Assembly: GCA_016630955.3 (NCBI GenBank)
Contig: CM049990.2
Location: forward strand, 434,001-498,000
Length of the DNA: 64,000 nt
DNA from: Didymella arachidicola
Taxonomy: Eukaryota; Ascomycota; Dothideomycetes; Pleosporales; Didymellaceae
Direction: 5' to 3'
Made by a program: the position numbers and the translations under genes. How positions within the stretch are numbered: the first letter of the stretch is position 1; the number at the start of each line of letters is the position of its first letter. Shown one piece after another: positions 10,582-22,152 of the stretch. The notes under the pieces were generated by a model. That model was given only the letters and a program-made list of their open reading frames with translations. It was not told the origin of the DNA and ran no database searches.

Positions 10582-12244
10582 CTAGAACAGCTTGTGCTCA
10601 AGAGTCATGTCGTTCTCAGGCTCGAGACCGATGCAGGCGCGGAAGATATTGGTGAGAGCAGCGCGCTGCTTAGCAAGGGCGTTGACAACGGGGGTGCCAG
10701 AGGGCGTGAGAGGAGCCTTCAGCATGTAGCTGAGGATGCTGAGCACGCTATGGAAGCCGGCGTAGTCGGCAGCGCTGCCACCAGCGTTGTGGGTCTTCCA
10801 CTGGACGCGAGTCATGATCTCGGTGACGAGCACCAAGTCAATGATCAGAGGCGAGGCGAGAAGAGAGTCCTCGCAAACGTTGAACAGACTGATCGTCTGA
10901 TGGCCGTCCAGAAAGATCTCCGCATAGTACTCATCAAGAGCACGCTTATCATCACCGACAGCGGGCATGTACTTGATGACGACGCAGTGATCTGGGTGCT
11001 CACCGTCCTTGTACAGGACGTTGTTGGCAGCAACCATGTCATCGACAACGTTGGACTTGGAGATCTCCTTGGAGCGGAACTGCTTCTGGGAGCTAAGGTT
11101 CATGCCGTCGTTGTTACCAAGATGGTTGTAACTCGCAATAGAAGTGAGCTTGATACCCGCATTGATCAAGAAGTCGACAAGGGCAGACTTCATCTTGGTC
11201 TGGCCAGACTTGAAGTCGTCACCGCCAATGAAGGCGCCGTGCTTCTCGGCAAGCTGGACAGCACCAGGAACGAACGTGTTCTGAGGAGACCCGTTGATGA
11301 AAGGAGCGCCCTCGAGAATAGAGGCAACAGCGAACACAGTGGAAGGAGCGACCTCCTCGTGGCCAGCCTCAATGGCCTTCATGAGATTGTCAGCGGTGTC
11401 GTTGACACCCTCCAGGATGTCAGCGTAACGCTCGGTGTTGGCGGTCCACTGCACGATGACCTTGTCGAGGCCATTAGTAGCCTTGAACTCGCTGTACATA
11501 TGTTAGCTCATTATGCATGTGGAAATACGGGCCAGCTTACCGAATGTCCTTGCGAATCTGCTCAACGTGAGCCATGGAGGCCTTAGTACCCTCCAAGACG
11601 TTATCGGCACGTTCCTCTTGGTTGGCAGCGATGAAGTCGGGGTAGTAGATGCTGGGTAGAGGCTTCATGGCAGCCATTTCTTTGCGAACCAGCATCTTCA
11701 GCGAGGGCGAAAGCACCTTGGCACGGTCCATGGCATCAGCCAGGTTCAAGCCGCTGATGTCCCAACCACCGATGACAAGATCGTTGGGATGAACCATAGG
11801 CAGAAGGTCGTGGAAAGGGATATGAATCTCCTTGCCAGTCTTGCTGTCTACGCCGAGCTTGGTCGTGGAGCTCATGATGACCGACCCGTAGTAGTTGGCG
11901 GCGCGCTTGCCCTCCTTCGTCTCCCACACCAAGTTGCGCTTGTTAGCAATGATACCAGCAGTGACAGTGGTACCATTGTTACCACCGAGACCAACAAGCA
12001 TCACACCGACTTTGGGAATCTTGCGGTCGACCTTGAAGTCATAAAGAGTCTCCTTGGGCACGGCAACATACTTGCCGTCTGCATTCTGACTAATGTCCGT
12101 AGTGCGGTAAGTGTACTTGGTCTTGATGGTGTCCTCGGTGTATTCGACATTCGGAGAGTTGACGACAAAGAGATCCTTGGCGGGTGCCGTCTGCACATTA
12201 AACCCATCCGCATGGCCGACGCGTCCTTCAGCGTGAGGTGCCAT
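10582..12244 (-). CDS. INO1: Inositol-3-phosphate synthase
   Basis: Two exons (11541-12244 and 10582-11491) give 537 residues, matching fungal Ino1. The enzyme converts glucose 6-phosphate to 1D-myo-inositol 3-phosphate with NAD+, the committed step of inositol and phosphatidylinositol synthesis. The NAD-binding loop VGLGGNNGTTVTAG spans about residues 84-97. Other family blocks are NYYGSVIMSSTTKLGVD, VIGGWDISGLNLADAMDRA, IASYNHLGNNDGMNL and SKSNVVDDMVAAN. The 49-nt intron splits an Arg codon at DIR/EFK and has normal GTAAGC...TACAG borders. A TATA element and a probable 5' UTR intron lie upstream and are listed separately. Inositol-responsive control is known in yeast; I do not see a convincing ICRE close to the promoter. 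Confidence 0.97.
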
Positions 12245-12362
12245 ATTGTTCGATTGAGATGTTCTTGGTGACTTTTTCGCTCAACGAACTTATCTGCGGA
12301 AATCTAAATCCGACGCTGCCCCAGAAGGAGAAGTGCGTCGGCCGGCGAATGGGTTGTGGACG

Positions 12363-12413
12363 CTGGGAACTGTCAGTGACTCCTGCCTACATCCTGAAGC
12401 GCGGGGCACGTAC
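12363..12413 (-). other. Probable 5' UTR intron of INO1
   Basis: On the minus strand the segment begins GTACGT, contains a TCACTGAC branch-like site and ends TTCCCAG. At 51 nt it has the size of other introns in the window and lies about 120 nt upstream of the INO1 ATG, downstream of a TATA element. It does not touch the coding sequence. Confidence 0.5.
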
Positions 12414-12573
12414 GAGGAGAGAAGGTTGGAAAACGTCTTGACGGTTAGGGCTCTCACAAGCCCAGTGACGATTAAGTAGGTGTTGGAAAGGAAGCTTGTT
12501 CTGATTCGCGATCAGGGTGGCTCTAAAGGTACTGTTGACTGGGGTGTTGTTGGTGAAGTGAGAGAAGTACCTT

Positions 12574-12580
12574 CTATATA
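12574..12580 (-). promoter_or_regulatory. TATA element upstream of INO1
   Basis: TATATAG on the minus strand, about 330 nt upstream of the INO1 ATG and followed by a pyrimidine/CA-rich stretch that could hold the transcription start. The placement leaves room for the proposed 5' UTR intron. Confidence 0.4.
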
Positions 12581-14567
12581 CCTCCTCGTACCTGCCTCTT
12601 ATCGATAGGCAACAGGCTAACAACCCGCGCGCTGCCGGCCATCGACAACGACGCCCACCGCTTCTTCGACAGCGTTCCACTTTTCGAGCCAATATGTGCC
12701 GCCGCAGGCCGTGATAGTTGCTCTAGGGGCCAATAGGGTTTTGAGTTCCTCCGCATTCCTGCTCTGCGCCGCGCCCGCCTTCACTCTCAATTTCACAGTG
12801 CAGCAGACCGAGCCGCACTTGGGATGGTGAGCACGCAGCACGCCTCGCCGAGGACGTGACAACTCACTAGAGGATGGCAAACGAGATACGTTAGATTAAC
12901 AGCTGTCACAACATTTACATGACAGTGGAGTGCTGATGTTGTCTACCCGATTTTGAAGTCCGAATCTCCCCATCGTACCCCGCGTATACAATACTAGTCG
13001 CGAGCAAGAAGCGGTGGACATGGAGATGTGGACCTCAATGCACGACTCCACCAGTTCAAGGATCAACTTTTGGCTACTTGGGGCATGTGAGACTTTTGCC
13101 CCGGCTTTTACCACCTACCGAACATTTTACAATGCATAGGACGAGCAAATTGCTGTCGCAAACGTTTGCAGGCGACGCGCTCAACTTCAACACGAAAGCA
13201 CGACACCTCATTAGTACCAGTGCGAGGTTGGAATCTCGCTCGAAGACAGCCTGTTCGATACCGTGCCGAGCCGCAACTGACTGGACAGTGTACGAGCGCA
13301 GAGGGCAGTTGGCGAATGGAGCCCCTGGGCGATGAGGTGTTCTGTCAGAGCAATGTCCGCTTTTTCCACAAGCTATGCAGCATCAAGCTCCTGGCCGTCT
13401 GCATATCAGTCTACCCGCTGGCCCGTGTCACGGACGTTGTTTCCGAAACGATGAGGTCAGGCCTTGTGGCATACTTCAAACTTTTCGAAACTTGAGGGAT
13501 GCAAGAATCGTCATGAGCCAGGTGCTGTCGTCTCGTCAACAGAAACAACGAGCAAAAACCTTCGTCAAACCCCATCATGTGTCGACACCAATAAGCCATC
13601 TGCCCAACATTCGCGCGCGAATGATCCAATCAAGCAGGTGGCTTCATGTCCGAGTTGTGGTTCTCCTGCGCACTGACACTTAGTGAACAAAGCCTCCCCT
13701 CGGCTCTTGTCTTGCACGACTTGGCTTTACCACCCTGTCCGTCGTCCTCACTCCTCGGACACCACGGGCGTAGCCTCGTGTGAAGGTTGCACACGATCGA
13801 AAGAGATTTCATTGTCGGCGCTTGCGACATCCTCGAGACAAGTCCCACGGAAATTCGTTTCATCGCGCATTTTGTAGCCTCTGTGTTGCGACTGGCTTGA
13901 CAGTCAGGGACCACTTGATTCTGCAAGCTGCCGCTCCGTGCGCGCCTAAAGCTAGCCCATCGAATCAATGGCGCTGCCCAGGAGGTCGAGCAACGCCACG
14001 ATTCAGGGACTGCGCGGGTTACTTGCAGGATATCAGCAAGGTCTCGAAGTGCGGGCGTGTCTTTGGTCCTCGGAACTTATGTTTTTGATTGCTCGGCCAG
14101 CCTTATTGTGCGTCGCCGTCTCTGTGTGGTCGGCTTTGTCGAAGTCTCGCTCCGTCTTTATATCAGTCCCCTGTCCACCACACCTTAACAGAACTCATTC
14201 AACATTGCGAGTGTCCCTTTGTGGGGCTACTTCATCCTCAAACGGGCTGGTACAGGTGCTACGCTAACCATTTCTCCGCTGCTGTCCTCAGATCAGAGCT
14301 AAACCAGCACCATTTCCGCGAAGCGTCTCCTGATTCAGCACGACCCGCTGTGTTCGAAGATCAAACAGCCTGGAGGGTAGTCAGGGACCTTCTCGGCGGC
14401 CGCATGCGCCTTCGAGATTTCGTCGTTTGGAACTCGTCTTTCGTCCTGTGTCACCATCGCAGAAACAACGCCAGGCACCATTACGGTGAAGAACGACAAT
14501 TTTGCTTGCTAGAGCACGACCTACCATCTCTCGTATTGGCCTCCTAGGCCCACCAGCCATATACGAC

Positions 14568-16777
14568 ATGGATCGAATGAGTGGACTGCCGATGATCAAA
14601 TGTTCATCATGTGGGATTGACATCGACATCTTGCAACTGGCCGATCATATCTGTGTCAAACCTTTACCCTCGACAGCTCCGCCTCAACCTGTGGCCCAGA
14701 CTCAGGCTCAATCGCAAGTGCCTACTCCAGGAACACTGTCGCCGAAGCTCGAACGCGCCTCGACTTTCGGAGGTCCATCGTTTAGTACTAGATATGAGGC
14801 TCAATCGATATCATCCAGCCGCATGCCGGCACCTCCCAGGATAGACTCACAGGCTGCGAGTAAGATGCTTCCTCGATCTTTTCTGAACGTTCTCTGATTG
14901 CCCTAGATAAACCGTTCCGGCCCGTTGAACCATCCCCGATGAGCAGCAACTATAGCGATCCACGAAGTCATTCTCCGCTACCCTCTGGACCCCCTAGGTC
15001 GCCTTACGCCCTGAACCGAAGTGCAACAAGCCCTGTACCGCCGTCTATCTCGCCGCCGTCACCAGACTTCCACTCGAACATGGACTCAGCATTTCCAAAG
15101 TTCCCTACTGGCCGAGCAGCTCCATCGCGAAACGCACAACCGCATGATCGCGACAGGCTCGATGCCACCTACAACCAGCGGTACCCCGAACCCAGCCCCT
15201 TATTTGCTCCTCTTAGTCCCCGTCTGAACGGTGGAGAGAATGTCTCGAAGCGGATGGATAGCATCGCGCCAGGTCCTTTCGATGGCCGACGACCGAGCAC
15301 AGCCAACAGCGCGACCAGGTCGCCCTCGCAAGAGCCGCCATTCGGTCATCGTAGAACGGAAACTGGAGGAAGCATGAAGAGTGTTGGAGGTGGACCCAAG
15401 TCTAGGGCTTCCTTGGCGTCGAACACCTCACGAGGTTCGGCTTATTCAAGTCGTAGTGCAGGAAGCCGGAGCCAAGCTGCAGTAGTGGCTTCCCCTCCAC
15501 TACCAGCTGCGGCTGAAGAGAGTGAAGGCATCGATGCTTTCCTTGGGCGTCTGCAAAACGAGGCTAGACGCCCTGCGCAATTAACACAGGAGGACAGATC
15601 GAAGACATACCCATTCCGCACTTTGAGCCAGGAGAAGCGAGGGCCGCCGCCGCGGCCGAGGAGACCTTCCGAGAAAGACTTGCCTCCAGCCAACATTGCC
15701 GAGTACAAGACCTCGGATTTCCCGCGTACCCCGAGTCGGGCAACATCAGAAACTGATTCGCGGAGGGATTTCGTGCCAGTGCGGTCATTGCAACCCCCTC
15801 CCCCAGTTACCACAAACTTCAACGTCGATACGCCATCTGGCGCCCTACATACACCGTCTGACTCAGGCCTTTCGGACGATTCGTATGCCAGCTACACTAC
15901 AAGGAGCAATGCCAGCTCTCGGTCGAGCCCGCCCAGCTCCGAGGCTGGTCATTCGCGCAATGTGTCGAAGGTCAGTCGTACCGATTACCTCGCGGAAGAG
16001 AAGGTTCAGAGGACCGCCAGCCCTGATTCTTACGCCGAAGCAAGAGCCCCTTCGTCTCAAGCGCAAAGCCGGAGAGCACCTGCGAGCTATACTCGTCCGA
16101 ACCTCGCTGAACCGATTCCACAAATTCTATCACCCGGCTTCCCAAGCCCTAGCGCACCGGAGTCTCCAATGGACCCCGCTATCCAACTAGGCTCGTCGTT
16201 CGAAAGACGCCCGAAAGAACGAAATCTGCCGCAAGATCCTGCTTTGAACTTTGCCCAGAGCCCTCGAAGCCGCCGACCACAATCTGGACCACGACAGGCG
16301 GAAGCACGCCAACCAGCGCCCGCAAGTAAAGGCAACTGCCGTGGTTGTTCCGAGCCCATTATCGGCAAATCTGTCAAAGACTCCTCGGGTCGCCTGACTG
16401 GGCGCTATCACAGGTCTTGTTTCGTTTGCCGGACATGCGGTGACGGCTTCCCAACCGCGGAGTTCTATGTCTATGACAATGCGCCGTATTGCGAGCATCA
16501 TTACCACGAGCTCAATGGTTCGCTTTGCAATACCTGCAACCGCGGTATCGAAGGGCAATATTTGCAGACAGACTCACAGGAGAAGTTCCACCCCAGATGC
16601 TTCACATGCTCTACGTGCAGAGTTCCGCTGAACGCCGACTACTATGAAGTGGGCGGACGCCGACTTTGCGAGCGACATGGTCGACAAGCTGCAGCTCCAC
16701 GCCAGAACTACCTTGGGCCCGGCGACTATCGCCCGCGCAACGTACAGAAGCGTCGAACGAGACTCATGATGATGTGA
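14568..16777 (+). CDS. PXL1: Paxillin-like two-LIM-domain protein
   Basis: Two exons (14568-14859 and 14907-16777) give 720 residues. The C-terminal part, about residues 574-690, contains two LIM zinc-binding domains. The first begins CRGCSEPIIG and ends CEHHYHE; the second begins CNTCNRGIEG and ends LCERH. Between the ends lies a long Ser/Pro/Arg-rich disordered region with many SP and SxR sites. The first 30 residues hold a compact C-x2-C-x11-H-x-C pattern (Cys12, Cys15, His27, Cys29). Fungal paxillin-like proteins (Pxl1) act at polarity sites and the cytokinetic ring with Rho GTPase and calcineurin/F-BAR partners; that role is inferred. The frame is open upstream of 14568 to 14502, so an earlier start is possible. 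The 47-nt intron has GTAAGA...CCCTAG borders. The C-terminus ends basic with three methionines. Confidence 0.88.
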
Positions 16778-17705
16778 GCTTTCGAAGACTCCTTGAACCA
16801 CCTTCCTTTATTATCATCTAATTTTTCCTTTGTTGTAATGTCAGCGTCTGGTTCGCTGCATTCTCATGAGCTCTTTTTTTTTGGACTATTGTCATTCTGA
16901 TACCCGGCTAGTCCGCCTCTGTTCAGCATCTTGCAGCTTCTATTCATATCGCGTCAATTACCCGATGCCCAGTTTCGCGCTTGGACTTTTGTAGTCCATC
17001 GAGTAGCTTCTTCTCAGGAATTTTGGTGGAGGAAGTATCTGGAGATACCCTTGGTGACCACGAATTGTTACATTCTTGGCTTGCACTTACATTTTTTAAC
17101 TCAATGAGTTCCGACCTGACGTCTGAACAAAGCTGTAACAACACAACGATATCTAATACCGAGCTCAGCACCAGCCAAAGCTCAAAAATATACGATGACT
17201 TTCTCTACCCCTATATTGCTGCCTCTGACGCGCTGTACTTGCCGAGTCATAAGATGTTACCTATCGTATAGTGTTTGACAGTCCACCCAATGCTTCACTT
17301 CGTCTCCTGCAATCCGAAAGCGTGATTGCTATGATGAAGACCCACGCCTTGTGCACGACCGAGACTACTGGTCACTTACGATCGTTCGTGGATCACACAC
17401 TTATCAAATTCGCCCGCATATTGCTCTGCAATGGAAAATGCGCTTATCGGAAGCAAACAGCAGGGGAAAGACCTTCGCCCCGTCGAACGGTAAACCGGGC
17501 GCTTGTTGACCTTCACATGCTGCAAGCCTTGAACATTGAAGCTCAAAGTGTATATCACGCAGTTCTTACCTTCGTAACTCAGACACCAACAGCAGCAACT
17601 TCTCACAAGACCTGCAACACGCATCTCTTAGAGATCTCGACTCATAAACCTCCTTGCTTTTCTTGCTTTGACATAGACTTCGACAACTAAAGGTCACTTC
17701 TCAAC
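16778..17705. other. Intergenic, 3' flank of LIM gene and leader of proline-rich gene
   Basis: A 139-codon plus-strand frame at 17271-17690 ends just before the next gene. It has no domain or compositional sign of coding, and I treat it as leader sequence or chance. Confidence 0.4.
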
Positions 17706-18442
17706 ATGTCCACATCGATTCAAGTTCCAGTAACCCAGCTCGCGAGGGACGATCCGCCATCACCCGTACGTTACTCATTCATGGGTCTTCACCCCATCTA
17801 ATAGTTTGTGCAGCCAAATCCACCACCAAACAGCCCTGAGCCTGGCGATATACTTGGCGGCTCATCACCAACACCCGTGAGTTGCCCACAGAACTGCTCA
17901 AGGATCTTCCAAGCTAAAATGAACAGCGCCCACCTCCTTCTTCGCCCGAGTACAAGCAGGTCGATATCCTAGAGACTGTTGACACGCTTCTCAAGATCGT
18001 TCAAGTGAGACTTGGAGGCGATTCTCCACCGCCGAACCCACCTCCTTCACCGAAAGCAAAGCCCGACGAGATCCTAAAGGCTATCAACCTGTTACTCAAG
18101 CTGATCCGCATCAAACTTGGCAGTGGAGACGCGCCCCCCAACCCTCTGCCGTCGCCAAAGTACAAGCCTGGCAATATTATCGAAGTCCTACAGCCGATGC
18201 GCTTCGATCCTCCTCTGCCTCATGTAACAATGCTGCCCGACCAGCTTGGACAAGGAGACGTGCCACCGCCGAATCCCCCGCCATCGCCCAAGACAAAGCC
18301 TGGTGAGAGCGCTGACTCGGGGCCATATACACCTCAACCTTCTCCGCCTAGTAAGTATCGCTGAGACTGTGTCTGATGCACCTTTATACTGATGCGAGAA
18401 GAGCCGCCGAGCCCACCTTTGACGCCTTCGCCGGGCAACTAG
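17706..18442 (+). CDS. Proline-rich repeat protein alternating with amphipathic helices
   Basis: Reconstructed from four exons (17706-17765, 17814-17876, 17927-18350, 18402-18442), 195 residues. All introns have GT...AG borders and all phases agree. The protein repeats a module made of a Pro-rich tract plus a hydrophobic/charged helix. The tracts are DDPPSPPNPPPNSPEPGD, RPPPSSPEYKQ, GDSPPPNPPPSPKAKP, GDAPPNPLPSPKYKP and GDVPPPNPPPSPKTKP. The helices are VDILETVDTLLKIVQVRLG and DEILKAINLLLKLIRIKLG; the third linker is degenerate. It has no signal peptide, no transmembrane segment and no cysteine. I recognise no family. The PPPNPPPSP tracts could bind SH3, WW or profilin-type partners (inference). 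The intron positions fall inside or between Pro tracts. Confidence rests on splice and phase consistency and on the internal repeat, which chance sequence would not give. Confidence 0.7.
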
Positions 18443-18943
18443 GTTGATTTATCGCAAGTCTTGAGAGATTAGGCCGTGGCTTAGATCTAGCTTGCGAGAT
18501 GGCGATGGAATGACTGTTTTGGGCTGGGTTTTGAGGTTTTAAACTTGTGCTTCATGCTGGGCTTGGGAGTGCTGCTTTGCTTTGACTATTACACGTGGTT
18601 GAAAAAGTGTGATGAGGAAATATACAAATTCGTTTCCAGGATTTTCGTGTGTTGTGCGAGTACCTTCCGAACGGTCTATGGATGGAAGGATGTAGCGATT
18701 CAGGGGACTTTGTAGCAAGGTTGAAGTGGGGAGAGCTCGACTAGAAATGGGATAACACACGAAGTGCACTGCAAACTTTAGTACAGACTAGCGACGTGCA
18801 GTGAGTCAGGAGTGCTTGATCGAATGATATTGATGATGGGGCTCGTTCTCCAACCCCACGACAGGGACAAGAATGTACGTTCACAGCGTGATACGTATTC
18901 CTCGTAATATAATACATGAAATGTGTACATGTTCCTTTTCCGC
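18443..18943. other. Intergenic between convergent genes
   Basis: 501 nt of 3' flanks. No gene, RNA or repeat seen. Confidence 0.4.
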
Positions 18944-20335
18944 TCATACTTTTTCACTGTCTGCCTCTGGCCATACCTCAGGCAAAAAGTTTGGACTCAT
19001 GCATGCAGGCGCCAAGTGAGGCGACAGCACGGCCGGCGTCGTGACGGACAATTGGTCGGTACAAGGCACTGGTGCACCCGGATATTGAACAGCAAGGGGT
19101 CCCACACCAAACGCATGGAAGCTCGGACTCGAAGCACCGGTACCACTCCCCTTCCCCAGAGCGCCATGCAAGGGTTCCGCCGCATGCTGCGCTTGATCAG
19201 ACTTCAGCGTCGCTCCAAGGAACGGACTCGGCCACGTCGAATCCGCATCGATTTCTTCGTCTTCCAATCTGCCCAAAAAGGTCTCTGATATATCGACCTT
19301 GTCGTGCGCGCCTTGCGGCGGCGTCTTCAATATGCTGCTCGTCCCCGTGTTCACGGTCGAGCGCGAGTCGTTCGTAACCACTGAGGGTGAGAAGGGGCTA
19401 TCGTGTCTCGCTTCGTCAAGCTCGTCGCTCTCATCCCAGAGGTATGAGTAACGATCCTCGACGTCGTCATCGACGTCGTCATCGAGGTGCAAGTACGAAT
19501 CAACGTCGTGGCTGTTTGTGGAGCCTAGTCCCTCAGAATCAAAGGCATCGTAGTTAGACAAGCCGAGCGGTGAGGGGAGGTGCGGCTCGTAGCTACGGAT
19601 AGTAGACTGGGCGCGAGGTGGGGAGAGTGCGAAGGCGGTGTTTGGACTGCGGTGCTCTAGTGGGTTTTCGGAAGCCGGAAGGCATGTTGGTGGGAGGACA
19701 GAAGAGGGTGATGGGCTTCTGGAGGTAAGCGGCGAACTAGATTGGGAGCCCGTGGGAGAGCTGCTATTATGGCGATGTTGGAGGTGATTCCAGGGCGCGG
19801 CAGAGGGCGGTGCAACTGGTTGCAGGTGGACAGGCCGCGTGTATGTGTCAATAGCTCCGTAGTCGAAAGTCAAACGTGCCATCTCCAACTGCCGCTGTTC
19901 TTTCTCTTGTTCGACAAGTAATCTTCTGCGTGATACTTCTTCACGCGCAGCGACAGCACTACGTCGAATACAATTCAGTATGGCGGCCTTTCGGAGCAAA
20001 TTTCGCCCAAGATTTTTTTGCTTCGCCCAGACAGCGATCTTGGAGCTTCCTCTGTCAACAATGTTGGTCGCCGGGTGAGAGAATTGGGGCGATAGCCGAG
20101 AGGTAATCAGGAATAGTCTGAGTCTTCGCTTCTTCTTGTGCAAGCACGAGTGCTCTCCATCGACGTCTGCTGCTGCCCTACCACGCTTCCTCGACTCTGA
20201 TAAGCCAGCTCTTGGCAGGAAGGTGAGGGTCGTGTTATGGAGTGGCATTTTCTGGAATGGTATGGTTGGCTGTGCTAGATCTAGCACAGGAACAGGTGCC
20301 TCGAATTGGTCGTTTATGGGTTCAGGGGGCGTCAT
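18944..20335 (-). CDS. Conserved-looking fungal protein of unknown function
   Basis: Single exon, 463 residues from the first ATG at 20335; the open frame extends to 20392 without an earlier ATG. Residues about 55-155 form an ordered-looking basic block: HKKKRRLRLFLITSRLS, then SSKIAVWAKQKNLGRNLLRK, then a helix VAAREEVSRRRLLVEQEK continuing QRQLEMARLTFDYG. The lysine/arginine cluster could be a nuclear localisation signal. The C-terminal two thirds are Ser/Pro-rich and acidic, with a repeated DVDD element (DDDVDDDVED at about 310) and a YLWDESDELDEARHD stretch. From memory, proteins with the basic block occur across Pezizomycotina with no assigned function; I could not check this. No enzymatic motif is visible. 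Confidence 0.75.
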   Translation of the reverse strand: MTPPEPINDQFEAPVPVLDLAQPTIPFQKMPLHNTTLTFLPRAGLSESRKRGRAAADVDGEHSCLHKKKRRLRLFLITSRLSPQFSHPATNIVDRGSSKIAVWAKQKNLGRNLLRKAAILNCIRRSAVAAREEVSRRRLLVEQEKEQRQLEMARLTFDYGAIDTYTRPVHLQPVAPPSAAPWNHLQHRHNSSSPTGSQSSSPLTSRSPSPSSVLPPTCLPASENPLEHRSPNTAFALSPPRAQSTIRSYEPHLPSPLGLSNYDAFDSEGLGSTNSHDVDSYLHLDDDVDDDVEDRYSYLWDESDELDEARHDSPFSPSVVTNDSRSTVNTGTSSILKTPPQGAHDKVDISETFLGRLEDEEIDADSTWPSPFLGATLKSDQAQHAAEPLHGALGKGSGTGASSPSFHAFGVGPLAVQYPGAPVPCTDQLSVTTPAVLSPHLAPACMSPNFLPEVWPEADSEKV

Positions 20336-22152
20336 CCTCCGTTGCCCAGTTTCATATGCCGTCTTGAAAGGGAAATATATCTGGGCAAACAAACCGGCAT
20401 GCTCGCGGCGATCGTCTTGGAATGGTTCAATTGACAGTTAACGCAGACGTGGAGCAAAAATCCACATAGGGAGGCATTCAACGATGATGCCTGTTTTAGA
20501 GGAGCGGTGTATTGTAATCCTCAGGACACGTTGGTACAGGAGTTGCGGGAAGCTGTCCTATATGGCTCACTTCGAAGTCTCGTACGGATCACGAGACCAG
20601 CTCCTGGCGTATCGAGGTGTGCGTGCCACGTCCGAAGCGGAGAAGGTGCCGAGATCGCAAGAAACGGCGTTACGACGACGCGAGATGTTGTGTAAGGGAC
20701 TCGAAGGTCGTCATTTGCTGGAGCTAGTGTTTGTCTTCGGTGAGGGAGCTGTGTTCTCTTGAGAAAGCGGTTCATCTGACCCAACGCTTTGGCGACGCTA
20801 TGGGCACAAAAATGCGGAGAACCATGTACATCCAGACGCGATGGCGGACAATCGCTGAGCACGTTGTCCAATCCCATTGGGCGGGGGGGAAAAGGAGCTG
20901 ACAGCTTGCCTAAGACGATCCGCCACCCTCAAGGATGTTTGATGAGGCTTCTGGAGTCTAGGCGACGAAAGATCGCTGCATCCTGTTCCTGTCAGGCAAC
21001 TCAAATCGCTCATGCACAAATCGCGCAGGTGGCAACGCAACACCTGAGGTTTGCGTGGAGAATTCTCCTACAAGACGCTGACAGTTCCGCCGATCCTTGT
21101 TCGCTTCTCCAGTTCCGCCGATCAGTCAGGCATCATTTTTCTCCGCCAGTGTTTAGGACGTAGGCCTGTCGCGCATCTTGCAGGCAATTATCAGCGCTGT
21201 GAAGTCACCCCTGCCTAATAACATGCTCAGAGTAAGATTCGCGGGGCTTCGTACCTCGATTGCGCGTCCGTCGACCGTCTGCTGGAGAGAGAACCTGAGC
21301 AAGCGGAGCACGGCGCGTTGCGAACACTTCGTTCCAACCAACCACCTCACCTCGCAAGTCCAACCTGCACTCCGCTCTGCACTCCGCATCTGACACGCAG
21401 TGTCCATGCGACAGCTACTCCAATGAGCGGCCTCTGATCGGTCACTGTGAGGCTCAGCGCCACCATGCAAGTGGCAGCGTGCGCAGGCATGAATTTTTGC
21501 TCGAAAAAGCAATATGGAGGACGACAAGGCAGACTGAAACGACGCTGCAGCCCGACCGGCCGACGTCCACATTGCGGCTGAACGCAGCAATGCACGACGG
21601 TCTCGGTGCTACATACCGGTGCTTATGGCGACCGACTGAATCCCGGTACAGCAGAGATATGTAGGGCTGAGACTTGTCTTCTGGATCGCTCCCCAGGGCA
21701 GCTTAGTCACGTCTGATCCGAAGCACCCGGCGTGCTCGACCTCATGTTTACTCCTCAGTGCAGTGTTTTCGTAAATGGAACTTTGTCTTATCTCGACTCC
21801 GTGCAAGCGCTTACAGCTGTCATTTAGGCCTAGTCGAAGCTTACATAGCCTTAAATTGCAACCTTCACTCTTTCCACGTTCATCAGAGTCGATAATCGCT
21901 TCACCGCGACTTCCTGCGTTGGAAATATGGGCATGCTACATGCATAAGGTTGCGAGGCCATAGACTCATTGTCCTCTTGAGGTAAGAGGTGAGAGCTGCC
22001 TCAGCGTTGGTATCGGCTGACATGCTTCATCAGCATGTCAGCAGAATATCCTGTAGATGATCATACATGGCATTCAACATATTGATTCTACCCGCTCAAA
22101 CGTAACAACTCGACCCTGCACATTCCACCGTCATACTCACTTTCGATCAGCT
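20336..22152. other. Long intergenic region between divergent genes
   Basis: 1.8 kb serves as promoter for the unknown gene (minus) and the beta-lactamase-fold gene (plus). Short frames on both strands carry no recognisable domain. No repeat or RNA recognised. Confidence 0.4.

Larger units (their letters stand above)
12245..14567. other. Long intergenic region between divergent INO1 and LIM gene
   Basis: 2.3 kb acts as the promoter region for both neighbours. A TATA element and probable 5' UTR intron for INO1 lie at the left. Frames such as 12617-12880 and 13630-13968 (minus) and 14089-14547 (plus) show no convincing family. No repeat or RNA gene recognised. Confidence 0.4.

Noticed and set aside
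10546..11586. 346-codon plus-strand frame across INO1
   Set aside because: Antisense shadow of INO1 exon 2.
12617..12880. Minus-strand 87-codon frame with LRVKAGAAQSRNAE, faintly like UPF0235/DUF167 proteins
   Set aside because: Only one short segment fits; the rest of the domain is missing, no neighbouring exon completes it, and it lies in the INO1 promoter region.
17271..17690. 139-codon plus-strand frame before the proline-rich gene
   Set aside because: No domain, irregular composition, and it sits where the leader of the next gene is expected.
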